DNA of 64,000 nucleotides, taken from assembly GCA_045806965.1 (NCBI GenBank), contig JBJMIG010000018.1, forward strand, positions 1-64,000. Reading direction: 5' to 3'. The stretch comes from DASYTH01 sp045806965 (GTDB lineage Bacteria > Actinomycetota > Actinomycetes > Mycobacteriales > Pseudonocardiaceae). Shown here one piece after another: positions 9,306 to 18,254 of this stretch (position 1 is its first letter; the number at the start of each line of letters is the position of its first letter). Below the pieces are notes generated by a model. That model was not told the origin of the DNA. It made no database searches and was given only the letters and a program-made list of their open reading frames with translations. Position numbers and translations under genes: made by a program.

Positions 9306-10937
9306 CTAGCCAGCCAGCATCCGCTGGCGCATCAGGAACTTGCGCACCTTGCCGGTCGGCCCCACCAGCACGCCGTCGTCCGGGACGGCCTCGATCCGGC
9401 GCAGCGTGCGCGCCGCCGGCTCACCGAGCGCGGCGCGGACCGCCTCGCTCCGGTCGAGCTCGGGATCGGCGCCGTCACGGAGAACCAGCAGCACGTCGGT
9501 CACCGCCACGCCGTCCTCCTCCCGGAAAGCGATCACCGAGCAATCCCGGACATCCGGGCTGTGCACCAGGATGCGCTCCTCGGAAAGCGCGGTATAGAGC
9601 CAGTTTCCGTCGCCGAGGTCGATCGCGTCGCTGGCCCGGTCGACCTGATAGTAGTAGCCCTCCTCGTCCCGGTACATCAGGTCGCCGGTCAGGTAGTAGC
9701 CGTTGAGTCGAGTGCGGAAGGTCGCGACCGAGTCGTTCCAGTAGCCGAGCGCGAGCGTCGGCGACTTGAGCCCGCACTGTCCGACCTCGCCGGGCGGCAC
9801 CTCCTCTCCCGTCGCCACATCCAGCAACGCCACCTCGGCGAACGGGTACGGCTTGCCGACGCAGCGGTCGTATCGGTTGCTGCCGAGCCGGTGGGTGACG
9901 AAGAACGCGCTGTGACCCATCTCGGTCGAGCCGAGCATGTCGATGAACTTCGAGCCGGCGACGTTGACCATGCCGTCCCGGGTCCACGTCAGGTGGCTAC
10001 CGGCCGCGACCAGCCGCCGGACGTGCGTCTCGTGCGCGCAGTCCCCGGTGCTCGACCAGTTGCGCACCGAGCTCAGGTCCCGCGTGGACAGATCGAATCT
10101 GGCCAACTCGGACCAGGTCACCGCGAAGCCGTATACCCCGGTGGGGCGCCAGCGCTCGATGGCGTCCAGGATCGCCTCGCCACTGCGTTCGAACGGCCCG
10201 CCCTGCGCGGACATCAGCAGGATCTCGTAGCCGTTGCAGAGCGCCTGGTTGATCACGATGATGCCGGCGGCGTGCGCGGCGGGCAGTGCCGACAGCTCGC
10301 GCACCTGGCCCCGCGGCCGAGCCTCGGTGAGCCGGACGGCCCGCACGGCGGCGAACAGACTGTGGTGCGAATGGACAACCGCGGTCGGCATTCGAGTGGT
10401 GCCGGAGGAATGCGTGATCACTACGGGATCCTCGCCATGGTGGCGGTGGTGTGGCGGCGCCTGGCCGGCGTCGCCGAACCCGGTCTCCGCCGCGTCGCCA
10501 AGAATCGGCACGCCGAGCTCGTGCTCGCGCAGCGCCGCGTGGTCCGCGTCGATGATCACGCCAACCCCCCGCAACCGGCGGACGAACCCAGCGGCCACCT
10601 CGACCGGCATGTTCCCGTTCATCAACGCGGGAATCGCGCCGAGCCAGGTCAACGCGAAGAAGCTGAGGAAGACGTCCGCCGCCGAGGTCACGTACACCGC
10701 GACCGGGTCGCGCCGCCCGATGCCCTTGCGGGCGAACCATTCCGCCCGGGCCGCGACCCGCTCGGTCAAGATGCGCAACGAAAGTGGTGTCCAGGCGGGG
10801 ATTCCATCCACGTCGACGTCGAAGGTCACCCGAGGAACGTCCGGGTCCGCGCCGTGCTCGGCCAGCATGATCAGCACGTTGCCGGCACCGACCCGCATGT
10901 CCTGTGCCAGTGCCGCGCGCAGATTGCCCACAGTCAC
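9306..10937 (-). CDS. AMP-forming acyl-CoA/acyl-carrier ligase
   Basis: A 543-residue ANL-superfamily ligase that would activate a carboxylic acid as acyl-AMP. The P-loop reads HSSGTTRMPTAVVHSH, where the usual Lys (PKG) is Thr. LGSTEMG is the A5-type motif, YYLTGDLMYRDEEGYYY the A7 region, and the A10 region GPTGKVRK keeps its Lys. Length is normal. It is followed after 3 bases by the degenerate NRPS, so it probably feeds a carrier of this cluster. The P-loop change may reduce but need not abolish activity. Substrate unknown. Confidence 0.85.
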   Translation of the reverse strand: MTVGNLRAALAQDMRVGAGNVLIMLAEHGADPDVPRVTFDVDVDGIPAWTPLSLRILTERVAARAEWFARKGIGRRDPVAVYVTSAADVFLSFFALTWLGAIPALMNGNMPVEVAAGFVRRLRGVGVIIDADHAALREHELGVPILGDAAETGFGDAGQAPPHHRHHGEDPVVITHSSGTTRMPTAVVHSHHSLFAAVRAVRLTEARPRGQVRELSALPAAHAAGIIVINQALCNGYEILLMSAQGGPFERSGEAILDAIERWRPTGVYGFAVTWSELARFDLSTRDLSSVRNWSSTGDCAHETHVRRLVAAGSHLTWTRDGMVNVAGSKFIDMLGSTEMGHSAFFVTHRLGSNRYDRCVGKPYPFAEVALLDVATGEEVPPGEVGQCGLKSPTLALGYWNDSVATFRTRLNGYYLTGDLMYRDEEGYYYQVDRASDAIDLGDGNWLYTALSEERILVHSPDVRDCSVIAFREEDGVAVTDVLLVLRDGADPELDRSEAVRAALGEPAARTLRRIEAVPDDGVLVGPTGKVRKFLMRQRMLAG

Positions 10938-11053
10938 AAATCCTCCTGGTTGAACGGACTGTACCGAAAGTTTCGGCGAGGAACCGGGGCCTACCAGATG
11001 AGGCTAATTTGGTGAGTCCCTCGTGACAATGATGCGTTCGGCGCGATTTCCCG

Positions 11054-11911
11054 TTATACCGGGCTGAGGCGGGCGGTGATCGCGGCGCCGATCCGAACGA
11101 TCGGACGGGGCAGCAGCATGTGCTCGTGCTTGCAGTCCACCTCGACCACGTCGATTGGATCGTCCAGGTGGTCTCGCCAGGACGCCAGCTTCTCATCGGT
11201 GGTGTCCTCGGTTTCGGTCGCGGCGAGGAACAGCACCGGGCATGTGGTGCGACCCGGCCGGTGGTCCCGGGCGACCGCGATGTTGTTCCTGATCACCCGT
11301 GGCAGGGCAAGCACCCGGCGGTCCGGCCACTCGTCGAGCCCGAGACCCGGCCGCGCCCTGATCAGTTGCAACATGCTCGCCACCGGGTCCGGCGCCTCCG
11401 GCGCGATCGCCGGCTGGTAGCCGAACTCGCGGAGCACGAAGTTGCAGAGCAGCCAGGTGTCGTCGGGGTCGAGGCTCCACGGCAGCATCGGCGTCGCGTC
11501 TCCGATGACGAGCAGCCCCACCTCGTCACCGCGCCGCTCGAACTCCTCGGCGATGGCGTGCGCCATGTTCCCGCCGAGGGACCAGCCGAACAGGTGGTAC
11601 GGGCCGTGCGGCTGGGTGATTCTGATCTGGTCGGCGAAGTCCCGCGCCAGTTCCGCCATGTCGAGCGGCAGCGGCTCCGGCCGGCGCAGTCCCCGCGACT
11701 GCAGGGCGTAGATCGGGTACTCGGGTGCGATGTCCGGCAACAGCGCGAGATAGCACCAGCTCACGCCGACCAGCGGTGGCGGGCAGAACAGTGCCGGCCC
11801 GCCGCCACTTTCGCGCAGCGGTAGCACCAGGTCGAGGATTCCCCCGGCGGCCCGGACGTTGGCTCGACGCTGCCGGGCCCAGGCGAACTCGTCGGCCGCT
11901 GGTAGTGCCAT
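11054..11911 (-). CDS. type II thioesterase, alpha/beta hydrolase
   Basis: A 285-residue thioesterase of the NRPS/PKS TE family. The nucleophile elbow is GWSLGG with Ser111, and CKHEHML near the C-terminus supplies the His. The acidic member is probably in the ATETED region. The ATG overlaps the glycosyltransferase stop (TAATG), which fixes the start and shows co-transcription. It is a discrete protein, so it may release the product or clear stalled acyl groups. It is the only one of the three thioesterases here with the ordinary Ser nucleophile. Confidence 0.85.
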   Translation of the reverse strand: MALPAADEFAWARQRRANVRAAGGILDLVLPLRESGGGPALFCPPPLVGVSWCYLALLPDIAPEYPIYALQSRGLRRPEPLPLDMAELARDFADQIRITQPHGPYHLFGWSLGGNMAHAIAEEFERRGDEVGLLVIGDATPMLPWSLDPDDTWLLCNFVLREFGYQPAIAPEAPDPVASMLQLIRARPGLGLDEWPDRRVLALPRVIRNNIAVARDHRPGRTTCPVLFLAATETEDTTDEKLASWRDHLDDPIDVVEVDCKHEHMLLPRPIVRIGAAITARLSPV

Positions 11912-13068
11912 TAGCCGGTCCTGCCCACGGTGGCGGACGCGAGCGCGACCAGTGCGGCGGCGGCCACGGCCGCTCCCCCGGCGGCGAACTCCTCGGCGAT
12001 CCGCCCGGCCTGCCGCCGGTAGCCCGGCTCGTCCAGCACTGCCCGGACGGCAGCACCCAACTCTTCCGCGCTCGCCTCGAGGATCGGTACCTCGATCCCG
12101 GCACCCGAGGCGGCGACCTGGTGTGCCAGGGCCAGCTGCTCGGCTCGGACCGGGGCCACGACCAGCGGCACGCCGTACGCGAGCGCCTCGTTGACCACTC
12201 CTCCTGCGTGACACACCACCGCGTCCAACCGGGGCATCAGGTCAAGCATCGGCACCAGCTCAACAGCGATCACGTCGTCCGGCAACGAGTTCCCGACCAC
12301 CCCGGTGGTCACGAACACCGCCTGCACGTCACGCGCCATCGGCGCGAGCGCCGCCGCCATCCGCTCGTAGAAGTCCTCGACCATGTGCCCGACCAGGCTG
12401 CCGACCGTCACCAACACGTGCCGGCGGGCATAATCCCAGTCATGCCAAGGGAAATCGGGGGCATTCGGCCGAGGACCCATGGCCGCGCCGGCGAGCAGGC
12501 ACGCCTCGGGCAGTTCGGCCGTACCGATCAGCCCCCGGCTGGTCAGCGCGATCACCAGGCGCGGCGAGAACCTGGGGTCGACCGGCTCACCCGCCGGCAG
12601 GCCGGCCATCGCCACCACCCTGGCCACCCGATCGGCCACGAACTCCGCGAATCCCGAAAGTTCCGGCGGCGGCGCGATTTCCAGCGCGCCGGTGGCCAGC
12701 GTCGCCCACGGCACGCCGCGCCGGTGCGCAACCAGCCCACCGGCCAGTGCGTACTGCTCCGCCAGCACGACGTCGGGTTGGTGCTCGTCGACCGCCGCGT
12801 CGACGGCATCCAGAGTGAAGCGCGTGAACGGAACCAGGTATCCGTCCCAGAGGGCCCGTACCCCGGCCATGCCGGTCTCGGTGTAGCGGCGGAAGGCTCG
12901 CATGCCGGTGGAGTGGACAGTCGCGTCCGGCCCGACCAGCGGGCGAAGCACGGTTTCCGGGCCACACCAGACCACCTCGTGTCCACTGTGGACAAGCTCT
13001 TGCCCGATCGCGAGCATCGGATACAGGTGACCGGGCAGCGGCAACACCACGAGCAGGAACCGCGACAC
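11911..13068 (-). CDS. GT1-family (GT-B) glycosyltransferase
   Basis: A 385-residue GT-B glycosyltransferase of the macrolide/UGT-like type. The N-terminus MSRFLLVVLPLPGHLYPML is the usual acceptor-domain start. The C-terminal donor signature is clear: VCHAGGVVNEALAYGVPLVVAPVRAEQ, written here in pieces as HAGGVVNEAL and PVRAEQLALA. It would add a sugar from an NDP donor to the cluster product. No sugar-biosynthesis genes lie nearby, so a housekeeping NDP-sugar is likely. The GTG start is chosen from the N-terminal motif. It lies back-to-back with the KAS III gene, and a divergent promoter must sit in the short gap. Confidence 0.85.
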   Translation of the reverse strand: MSRFLLVVLPLPGHLYPMLAIGQELVHSGHEVVWCGPETVLRPLVGPDATVHSTGMRAFRRYTETGMAGVRALWDGYLVPFTRFTLDAVDAAVDEHQPDVVLAEQYALAGGLVAHRRGVPWATLATGALEIAPPPELSGFAEFVADRVARVVAMAGLPAGEPVDPRFSPRLVIALTSRGLIGTAELPEACLLAGAAMGPRPNAPDFPWHDWDYARRHVLVTVGSLVGHMVEDFYERMAAALAPMARDVQAVFVTTGVVGNSLPDDVIAVELVPMLDLMPRLDAVVCHAGGVVNEALAYGVPLVVAPVRAEQLALAHQVAASGAGIEVPILEASAEELGAAVRAVLDEPGYRRQAGRIAEEFAAGGAAVAAAALVALASATVGRTG

Positions 13069-13125
13069 CCGGCAATCATGGCACGCATTGACGATCGCTG
13101 GAAGCGCGTGGTGAGATCGCGAGTT

Positions 13126-14055
13126 GTGACCGCCCTGGACGCGGTGTCGGTGTACACACCGGATTTCCGCGTGCCCATTGAGAGCCTGGCCGGCCCACTC
13201 GGGCTGACCGACATCGAGGTGCGGTTGTTCCGGCGGTTCCACGGTCTGAGTGAGATCCGGTTCGACCCCGACCGGTCGCTGCCAGACCTGCTCCGCATCG
13301 CCGCCACCGGGCTCACCGCGCTCCGCGGCCAGGAGCACCGGGTCCGGTACGTCATCTACGGCCGGGCCATGCCCGTCGTCGTGCCCTATCCGCGAAATCC
13401 GCTGCACGACGTCTGCCGCGAGCTCGGGCTCGGGCACGCCCTCACATTCACCGTGACGCAACAAAGCTGTGCCAGCGGGTTGCTCGCGATCGAGCTGGCC
13501 GGCCGATTGCTCGCGGGCGATCCCACCGATGGGGCACTCGCATTGGTGCTGTCGGGCGAGAAGACGTTCACCCGGGACGCCCAATTGTTGCCGGGGACAT
13601 CGCTCTTCGGTGAGGGCTCGGCCGCCTGCCTGGTGAGCGCCACCGGTCGGCGCGACCGGCTGCTCGCCTACGCCTGCGACCAGCGCGGCGAGTTCGACGC
13701 CGAGTTCGGCAAGCAGCCCGAACGGTTCCAGCGCGAGTACCGGCCGTCGCTGGCCGAGGCGATCCGCCGGGCGGTGCGGGAATCCGGCCTGACACTTGAC
13801 GACATTCGCCTTGTTCTGCCGCACAATGTGAACGTCGTGACCTGGCAGCGTCTGTGCCTGCTGCTCAAGTTTCCGGTGGAGCGCGTGTTGCTGTCGAACG
13901 TGCCGACCAACGGCCACCTGTTCTGCGTGGACGCGTTCGCCAACTACGAGACTGCCCGACAGGGCGGGCTACTGTGCGAGGGCGATCACTACCTCGTCGC
14001 GGGCGTCGGCGCCGGTGCCGGGGCGACGTTCTCCGCCATGGTGTTTCAGCACTGA
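13126..14055 (+). CDS. KAS III-like ketosynthase/acyltransferase
   Basis: A 309-residue thiolase-fold protein of the FabH type, about the family's usual length. The catalytic triad is intact: Cys115 in TQQSCASG, His233 in PHNVNV and Asn262 in PTNGHLF. FabH-type enzymes prime chains by condensing acyl-CoA with malonyl-ACP, and cluster relatives can instead transfer acyl groups. The GTG at this position follows GGTGAG. An in-frame ATG 48 bases upstream lies only 10 bases from the divergent glycosyltransferase start and leaves no room for a promoter. It is the first gene of a three-gene block with an ACP and a KAS III-like partner. Confidence 0.85.
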   Translation: MTALDAVSVYTPDFRVPIESLAGPLGLTDIEVRLFRRFHGLSEIRFDPDRSLPDLLRIAATGLTALRGQEHRVRYVIYGRAMPVVVPYPRNPLHDVCRELGLGHALTFTVTQQSCASGLLAIELAGRLLAGDPTDGALALVLSGEKTFTRDAQLLPGTSLFGEGSAACLVSATGRRDRLLAYACDQRGEFDAEFGKQPERFQREYRPSLAEAIRRAVRESGLTLDDIRLVLPHNVNVVTWQRLCLLLKFPVERVLLSNVPTNGHLFCVDAFANYETARQGGLLCEGDHYLVAGVGAGAGATFSAMVFQH

Positions 14056-14082
14056 GTTCCAGCAACCGCACAGGAGGCCACG

Positions 14083-14367
14083 ATGACCGCGCCCGAGACC
14101 GAGGTCGACGTCGAGTTCCGGACCCGCGTGGTCGAGGCCACGTCCGCCTTGCTGGTGCGATTGCTCGAGCTCGATGCGACCGAGGTCACCGAGGACACGA
14201 ACATGGCCGACGAGCTCGGCCTCAGCTCGTCGCTCGGGCTCGAACTGTTGCTGGAGCTTGAGGAGCAGCTCGGCATTCAGATCGACGTGGAGACCATGGA
14301 TCCGGACGAGCTGCAGACCGTCGGCGAGTTGGCCACCTATATCGCCGGCAACTCGCGACCCTGGTAA
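14083..14367 (+). CDS. acyl carrier protein
   Basis: A 94-residue free-standing acyl carrier protein. The phosphopantetheine site is ELGLSSSLGLELL, where Ser50 takes the place of the usual Ser in DSL and the preceding Asp is Ser. The rest is the acidic four-helix ACP pattern. AGGAGG precedes the ATG by 7 bases. Placed between KAS III and a KAS III-like protein, it probably carries the chain they make or transfer. Confidence 0.85.
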   Translation: MTAPETEVDVEFRTRVVEATSALLVRLLELDATEVTEDTNMADELGLSSSLGLELLLELEEQLGIQIDVETMDPDELQTVGELATYIAGNSRPW

Positions 14368-14374
14368 CGACCGG

Positions 14375-15175
14375 ATGCGTCTGATCCGAACCGAGCGCAG
14401 AGTTTTCCCCGGGCCGGCCAGGTCACTCGCCGATGCCGAGCACCGCGCCGAGGTGGCGCAATACCTGGCAGACCTGACCCGACCCTTCGGCACCGAACCG
14501 GATCTCGAGCTGTCCGGCCATTCCTACGGCGAAATGGCCAGCGAGTTGGTGGCCGCGGTCGTGCTGGCGACGGAGCCGGTCGATCTGCTGGTGCTGGCGT
14601 TCTCGATCCACGACATGTGGCCGGGCCGGGCCACCGCGGCGTACCTCAGCCACGTCTGCCCCGGCACTCCCCTGTCGTTCGCCATCTGCGACCAGGGCAG
14701 CGCGGCGCCGTTCACCGGGCTGCGCGTCATCCGCGACTACAGCCCGCCGCGGGCGCTGTTGATCAGCGTCGAGCAGGCGGCGCTGCCCTACAAGTCCTCG
14801 GCGACGCCACCGGCGGAGCACCGCGGCGTCGCCATGCTCTATGGCAACGGCGACGGCGACGACAACGCCGGATCGCGGGTCGCCGCGCTGCGCCAGCACC
14901 CCGACGTGGCCCCGGACACCGTGGCGGGGCTGGTTTCCCGGGACATCACCGAGCTGTCGGCTGGCCGCCGGAATGTGCGGGTCGTGCTCGGCGACGCGCT
15001 CGCGACGGCCTGGCCCGGGCATCCGGATCACACCGAAGTACCCGCCGGGCAGCCGGCCACCGGAGTCTGGTGGCACCTCGCCGATGAACTGCCTGACTCG
15101 ACGGACCTGGTGCTGGCCGCCGACTACGACCCAGATCTGCGCTACCTCTGCGTGGCCGGCATCGAGCGGACGTGA
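14375..15175 (+). CDS. KAS III-like protein without visible active-site Cys
   Basis: A 266-residue protein, shorter than KAS III. Its middle resembles the N-terminal half of a thiolase fold: EPVDLLVLAFSIHDMWPGR, then FAICDQGSAAPF, then ALLISVEQA, matching the strand-helix-strand around the FabH nucleophile. Where FabH has A-C-S/A-G, this protein has Q-G-S-A. The nearest Cys is four residues earlier, and no HGT/HN or NxG motif is evident. I infer a degenerate, non-catalytic KAS III partner, perhaps like chain-length-factor-type companions. The alternative is an unrelated protein. The ATG lies 7 bases past the ACP stop, so the two are coupled. Confidence 0.55.
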   Translation: MRLIRTERRVFPGPARSLADAEHRAEVAQYLADLTRPFGTEPDLELSGHSYGEMASELVAAVVLATEPVDLLVLAFSIHDMWPGRATAAYLSHVCPGTPLSFAICDQGSAAPFTGLRVIRDYSPPRALLISVEQAALPYKSSATPPAEHRGVAMLYGNGDGDDNAGSRVAALRQHPDVAPDTVAGLVSRDITELSAGRRNVRVVLGDALATAWPGHPDHTEVPAGQPATGVWWHLADELPDSTDLVLAADYDPDLRYLCVAGIERT

Positions 15176-15246
15176 CGCCCTGCTCGTGCGGAACATCCAG
15201 CCGCTTGGCCACCCGCCGTGTCCACGGCTGGAGTTCCGGCCATGCG

Positions 15247-16656
15247 TTACGGCACGGCCAACCGGCCGGGCGCGACCTGGGTCGGCACGTCCGGGTCGAG
15301 AGCCGCCTCGACGGCCACCTCCTCGATGGCGCGCAGCAGCGCCTCGATGTCCTCCTCGCTGAACCGCGCGGTGTCGACCATGAGCATCAGGTCCACGCTC
15401 TCCGCCCGGTCCGCGATCAGCACGAACAGCTGCTCGGGGATGTACTCCATCTCCGCGTCCCACCCGAAGGAGGTCTCCGGTAGCTTGGCCCGGATCTGGT
15501 CCATGGTCACGGTTTCACTTCGGGCCGCGGCCTCGTTCGCCGGTCTGGTGCCGAACCGCATGTCGTTGATCCGGCAGGTGACCCTGGCCTCATACCCGCG
15601 CTCCACGTCCAGGCGCGCCATCAACTCGTTGTGCTGGTCCGGGTCGTAGTAGCTGTGCAGCCCGGCGGCGACGGAGAGCCGGCGTACCCGCGCCACCACG
15701 TCGCCGACGGTGCCGTCGAGATCGAGGGTGACGATGGACTCTCCGGCCACCGTGGAGATGATCTCGGCGAAGCCCGGCCGGAACCGGTTGCTCGAAATGA
15801 CGCCCGTGGTGAGCGGGTTGACACCGGTGGCGCGCCCGATGGCGATGGCGATGATCGCGAGCAGCGCCCGGGTGGTGTCCGTCCTGGTCCGCGCGGCGAC
15901 GCCGAGCATGCCCAGGTAGGTCGCTGGCGAATGGAAGAACCCGCGCCAGTAGCGCTTGCCGAGCCGGAACTCGGGGTGAGCGGGCTCGCCGAACGTCAGT
16001 GGCGCGATGTCCCGCAGCAGCCCCTCCCGATAGCTCATGGCCCGGTCGTTGATCCGCCGCACCTCCGGCGTCTGCTCGCGCCTGGCCAACTCCAGGATTC
16101 CCACCGTGCGCGGGTCGCCGCGGCGGACGATCGCATCCGTGAGGCCGAGGTCGGCCATGATCAGGAACGCCGCGGTGCCGTCCGCTATCGTGTGGCCGAC
16201 GCAGATCGCCACGTACGGCGCCATGTTCGGATGCCGGATCATGGTGATCCGCAGTGACAGGTCGCGATACTGGTCGATCGGGGCGATCATCCACCCACGC
16301 CAGATCTCGTTGCCGTAAGCGATGGCGTCGTCGGGGTCGGTCTCGCCGTCGAACGTGACGACCTCGAGGTCGATCTCCCCCGACTCCGACACCACCTGAT
16401 ACGGTCGGCCATCCTCGCCCCTGGCCCAGGTCATCCGCAGCGCGGAGTGCCGGCTCATGGTCTCCCGGAGCCGTTCGACCAGGGTCTCGACCGTGGTGCC
16501 CGCCGGCAGGAAGTGCGCCCCGCAGGAGTCCGCCGCGATACCGGTGAGTTCCAGATACTCCAGAAGGGCCTTCTGCCCCCAGGTCAGCGGCGCTGTCCCG
16601 GCTCCCGGCCCGGAGAAGGAGATGGGGATCCGCTCGATCGTCGGGTTCGCAGTCAT
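15247..16656 (-). CDS. free-standing condensation-domain protein
   Basis: A 469-residue protein that is a single condensation domain with no carrier or adenylation part. The active-site motif reads GHTIADG at 154-160: the first His is Gly, but the catalytic His155, Asp159 and Gly160 are kept, so it should be active. The SNRFRPG and later segments fit the second half of a C domain. It would form an amide or ester between groups on separate carriers. The ATG overlaps the stop of the KS gene (ATGA), which fixes this start over a longer frame. Confidence 0.85.
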   Translation of the reverse strand: MTANPTIERIPISFSGPGAGTAPLTWGQKALLEYLELTGIAADSCGAHFLPAGTTVETLVERLRETMSRHSALRMTWARGEDGRPYQVVSESGEIDLEVVTFDGETDPDDAIAYGNEIWRGWMIAPIDQYRDLSLRITMIRHPNMAPYVAICVGHTIADGTAAFLIMADLGLTDAIVRRGDPRTVGILELARREQTPEVRRINDRAMSYREGLLRDIAPLTFGEPAHPEFRLGKRYWRGFFHSPATYLGMLGVAARTRTDTTRALLAIIAIAIGRATGVNPLTTGVISSNRFRPGFAEIISTVAGESIVTLDLDGTVGDVVARVRRLSVAAGLHSYYDPDQHNELMARLDVERGYEARVTCRINDMRFGTRPANEAAARSETVTMDQIRAKLPETSFGWDAEMEYIPEQLFVLIADRAESVDLMLMVDTARFSEEDIEALLRAIEEVAVEAALDPDVPTQVAPGRLAVP

Positions 16657-17882
16657 GACCGTCCTATGATGAGGCTGACATTGTGGCCACCGAAGCCGAA
16701 CGCGTTGGACATGACGGCGTCCACCTTGGCGAGCAAGGGTCCCTTGCGGACATGGTGGAGATCGCATGCCGGGTCCGGATCGTCCAGGTTGTGCGTCGGC
16801 GGGAGCAACCCGGTGCGCAGAGCCATGATCCCGATCGCGGCCTCGACCATGCCGGAGACGCCGAGCAGGTGCCCGGTCACCCCCTTGGTCGAGCTGACCG
16901 GTGGCATGCCCGTGCCGTACACGTTCCTGATCGCGATCGACTCGGCCACGTCACCGGCCTTCGTGCTGGTGCCGTGGGCGTTGAGGTAGCCGATGTCGCC
17001 TGCGGACAGACCGGCGTCCCGCAAGGCGATCCGCATGCTCTCGGCCGCGCTGGAGCCGTCCGGCCGGGGTGAGGTGGGGTGGTACGCGTCGCTCGTCGCG
17101 CCCCAGCCGAGCACCTCGGCGTACGCCGCCGCACCGCGCGCCCTGGCGAACTCGGGTCGCTCCACCACGAACACGCCGGCACCCTCGCCGAGCACCAGGC
17201 CGTTGCGCCGCAGGTCGAACGGCCGGCTCGCGGCCTCCGGGTCCGACCAGCCCCTGGCCAGGGCGCGCGCGTTGCCGAACGCGTCGGCGAACGTCGGCCA
17301 CAGCGGCGCCTCGGTGCAGCCGCACAGCACGACGTCGGCCTCACCGGCCCGCAGGATGCGCATGGCCTCGCCAACCGACTGTCCGCCGGCCGCACATGCC
17401 GTGCCGACCGAGGAGGTGTACCCGCGGATTCCATATCGGATGGCGATCCGCGCGGCCGCCATGTTCGGCAACACCCCCGGCAGCATGAACGGACTGACCG
17501 CCAACCGGCCCCGCTTCGAGCGCTGAACCGCCTGATCACCAAGGGTTTCCAGGCCGCCGACACCGGAGACGATGACCGCGACCCGGTGTGGGTCGACGTC
17601 CCGCCCGACCTCGATACCCGCGTCCGCCATGGCATCCTCGGCGGCGCGCGCGGCCATCACGATCGAACGGTCCACAACCCGCGCCTCCTTCGGCGGGATC
17701 ACGCTTTCCGGGTCGATGGCGGGGCCGAACGCGGCAACGTCGACAACTCCGTTCAACGCATGGCTTTCCGGCGGTCGGCTCAACCCGGACCGGCCGGCGC
17801 AGACCGCGTCAAACACCTCGGTCACCGTCCTGCCGACCGGGCTCACCAGCCCTATCCCGGTAACCGCAGCGGTTCTGCTCAT
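16653..17882 (-). CDS. FabF-type beta-ketoacyl-ACP synthase
   Basis: A 409-residue KAS II-type condensing enzyme. The triad is complete: Cys163 in GTACAAGG, His303 in NAHGTST and His338 in GVTGHLLG, with Lys333 in SSTKG. The C-terminus NAFGFGGHNVSL is the family signature. It forms a tight unit with the ACP upstream and the condensation protein downstream, each with 4-base overlaps. That suggests it extends an acyl chain on that ACP. No ketoreductase or dehydratase is encoded nearby, so reduction would rely on other enzymes or not occur. Confidence 0.9.
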   Translation of the reverse strand: MSRTAAVTGIGLVSPVGRTVTEVFDAVCAGRSGLSRPPESHALNGVVDVAAFGPAIDPESVIPPKEARVVDRSIVMAARAAEDAMADAGIEVGRDVDPHRVAVIVSGVGGLETLGDQAVQRSKRGRLAVSPFMLPGVLPNMAAARIAIRYGIRGYTSSVGTACAAGGQSVGEAMRILRAGEADVVLCGCTEAPLWPTFADAFGNARALARGWSDPEAASRPFDLRRNGLVLGEGAGVFVVERPEFARARGAAAYAEVLGWGATSDAYHPTSPRPDGSSAAESMRIALRDAGLSAGDIGYLNAHGTSTKAGDVAESIAIRNVYGTGMPPVSSTKGVTGHLLGVSGMVEAAIGIMALRTGLLPPTHNLDDPDPACDLHHVRKGPLLAKVDAVMSNAFGFGGHNVSLIIGRS

Positions 17883-18139
17883 GTCGCGGACGCGGCTTGT
17901 GCCCGATGCGACACCGCGGCACAGAACTCGCCGACCGTCATGGCGGCGAACGTCTCGGCCTCGTCCTCGTCGAACCGCACCCCGTACTGGTCCTCCACCC
18001 GCATCGCGAGCTCGGCGAGGGCGAGCGACTCCAGATCGACTCCGGCCGGGCCCAGCACCGTGTCGTCGTCGACGTCATCGGTGGCGTACTTCATCTCGGT
18101 CAGCGACTCGAGGAGGAACTGGCGGATCTCATCGGTCAT
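17879..18139 (-). CDS. acyl carrier protein
   Basis: An 86-residue ACP with the pantetheine attachment site GVDLESLALAEL (Ser38) and typical acidic helices, ending in TVGEFCAAV. Its stop overlaps the start of the KS gene by 4 bases, marking it as the KS partner. It is the first gene of the leftward KS block, divergent from the ligase gene on the other side of a 115-base gap. Confidence 0.85.
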   Translation of the reverse strand: MTDEIRQFLLESLTEMKYATDDVDDDTVLGPAGVDLESLALAELAMRVEDQYGVRFDEDEAETFAAMTVGEFCAAVSHRAQAASAT

Positions 18140-18254
18140 GGCTGAGCTTCCTTTCCCGACGGGGTCACAGGAAATCCTTTGCCATCGGGATCAGTATCGT
18201 CAAGCACCACTCTCCCCTATAGACCACGATCCGTATCACCCGCACAATGTGCCC
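18140..18254. promoter_or_regulatory. divergent promoter region between two cluster blocks
   Basis: A 115-base non-coding gap between the leftward ACP-KS-C block and the rightward ligase block. It must carry promoters for both. It is less GC-rich than its flanks (CAAGCACCACTCTCCCCTATAG region), but no convincing -35/-10 pair or operator could be fixed by eye. Confidence 0.6.

Noticed and set aside
17079..18254. Upstream extension of the ligase frame over the KS and ACP genes
   Set aside because: The extension is antisense to two clearly functional genes and does not match the ligase family N-terminus.
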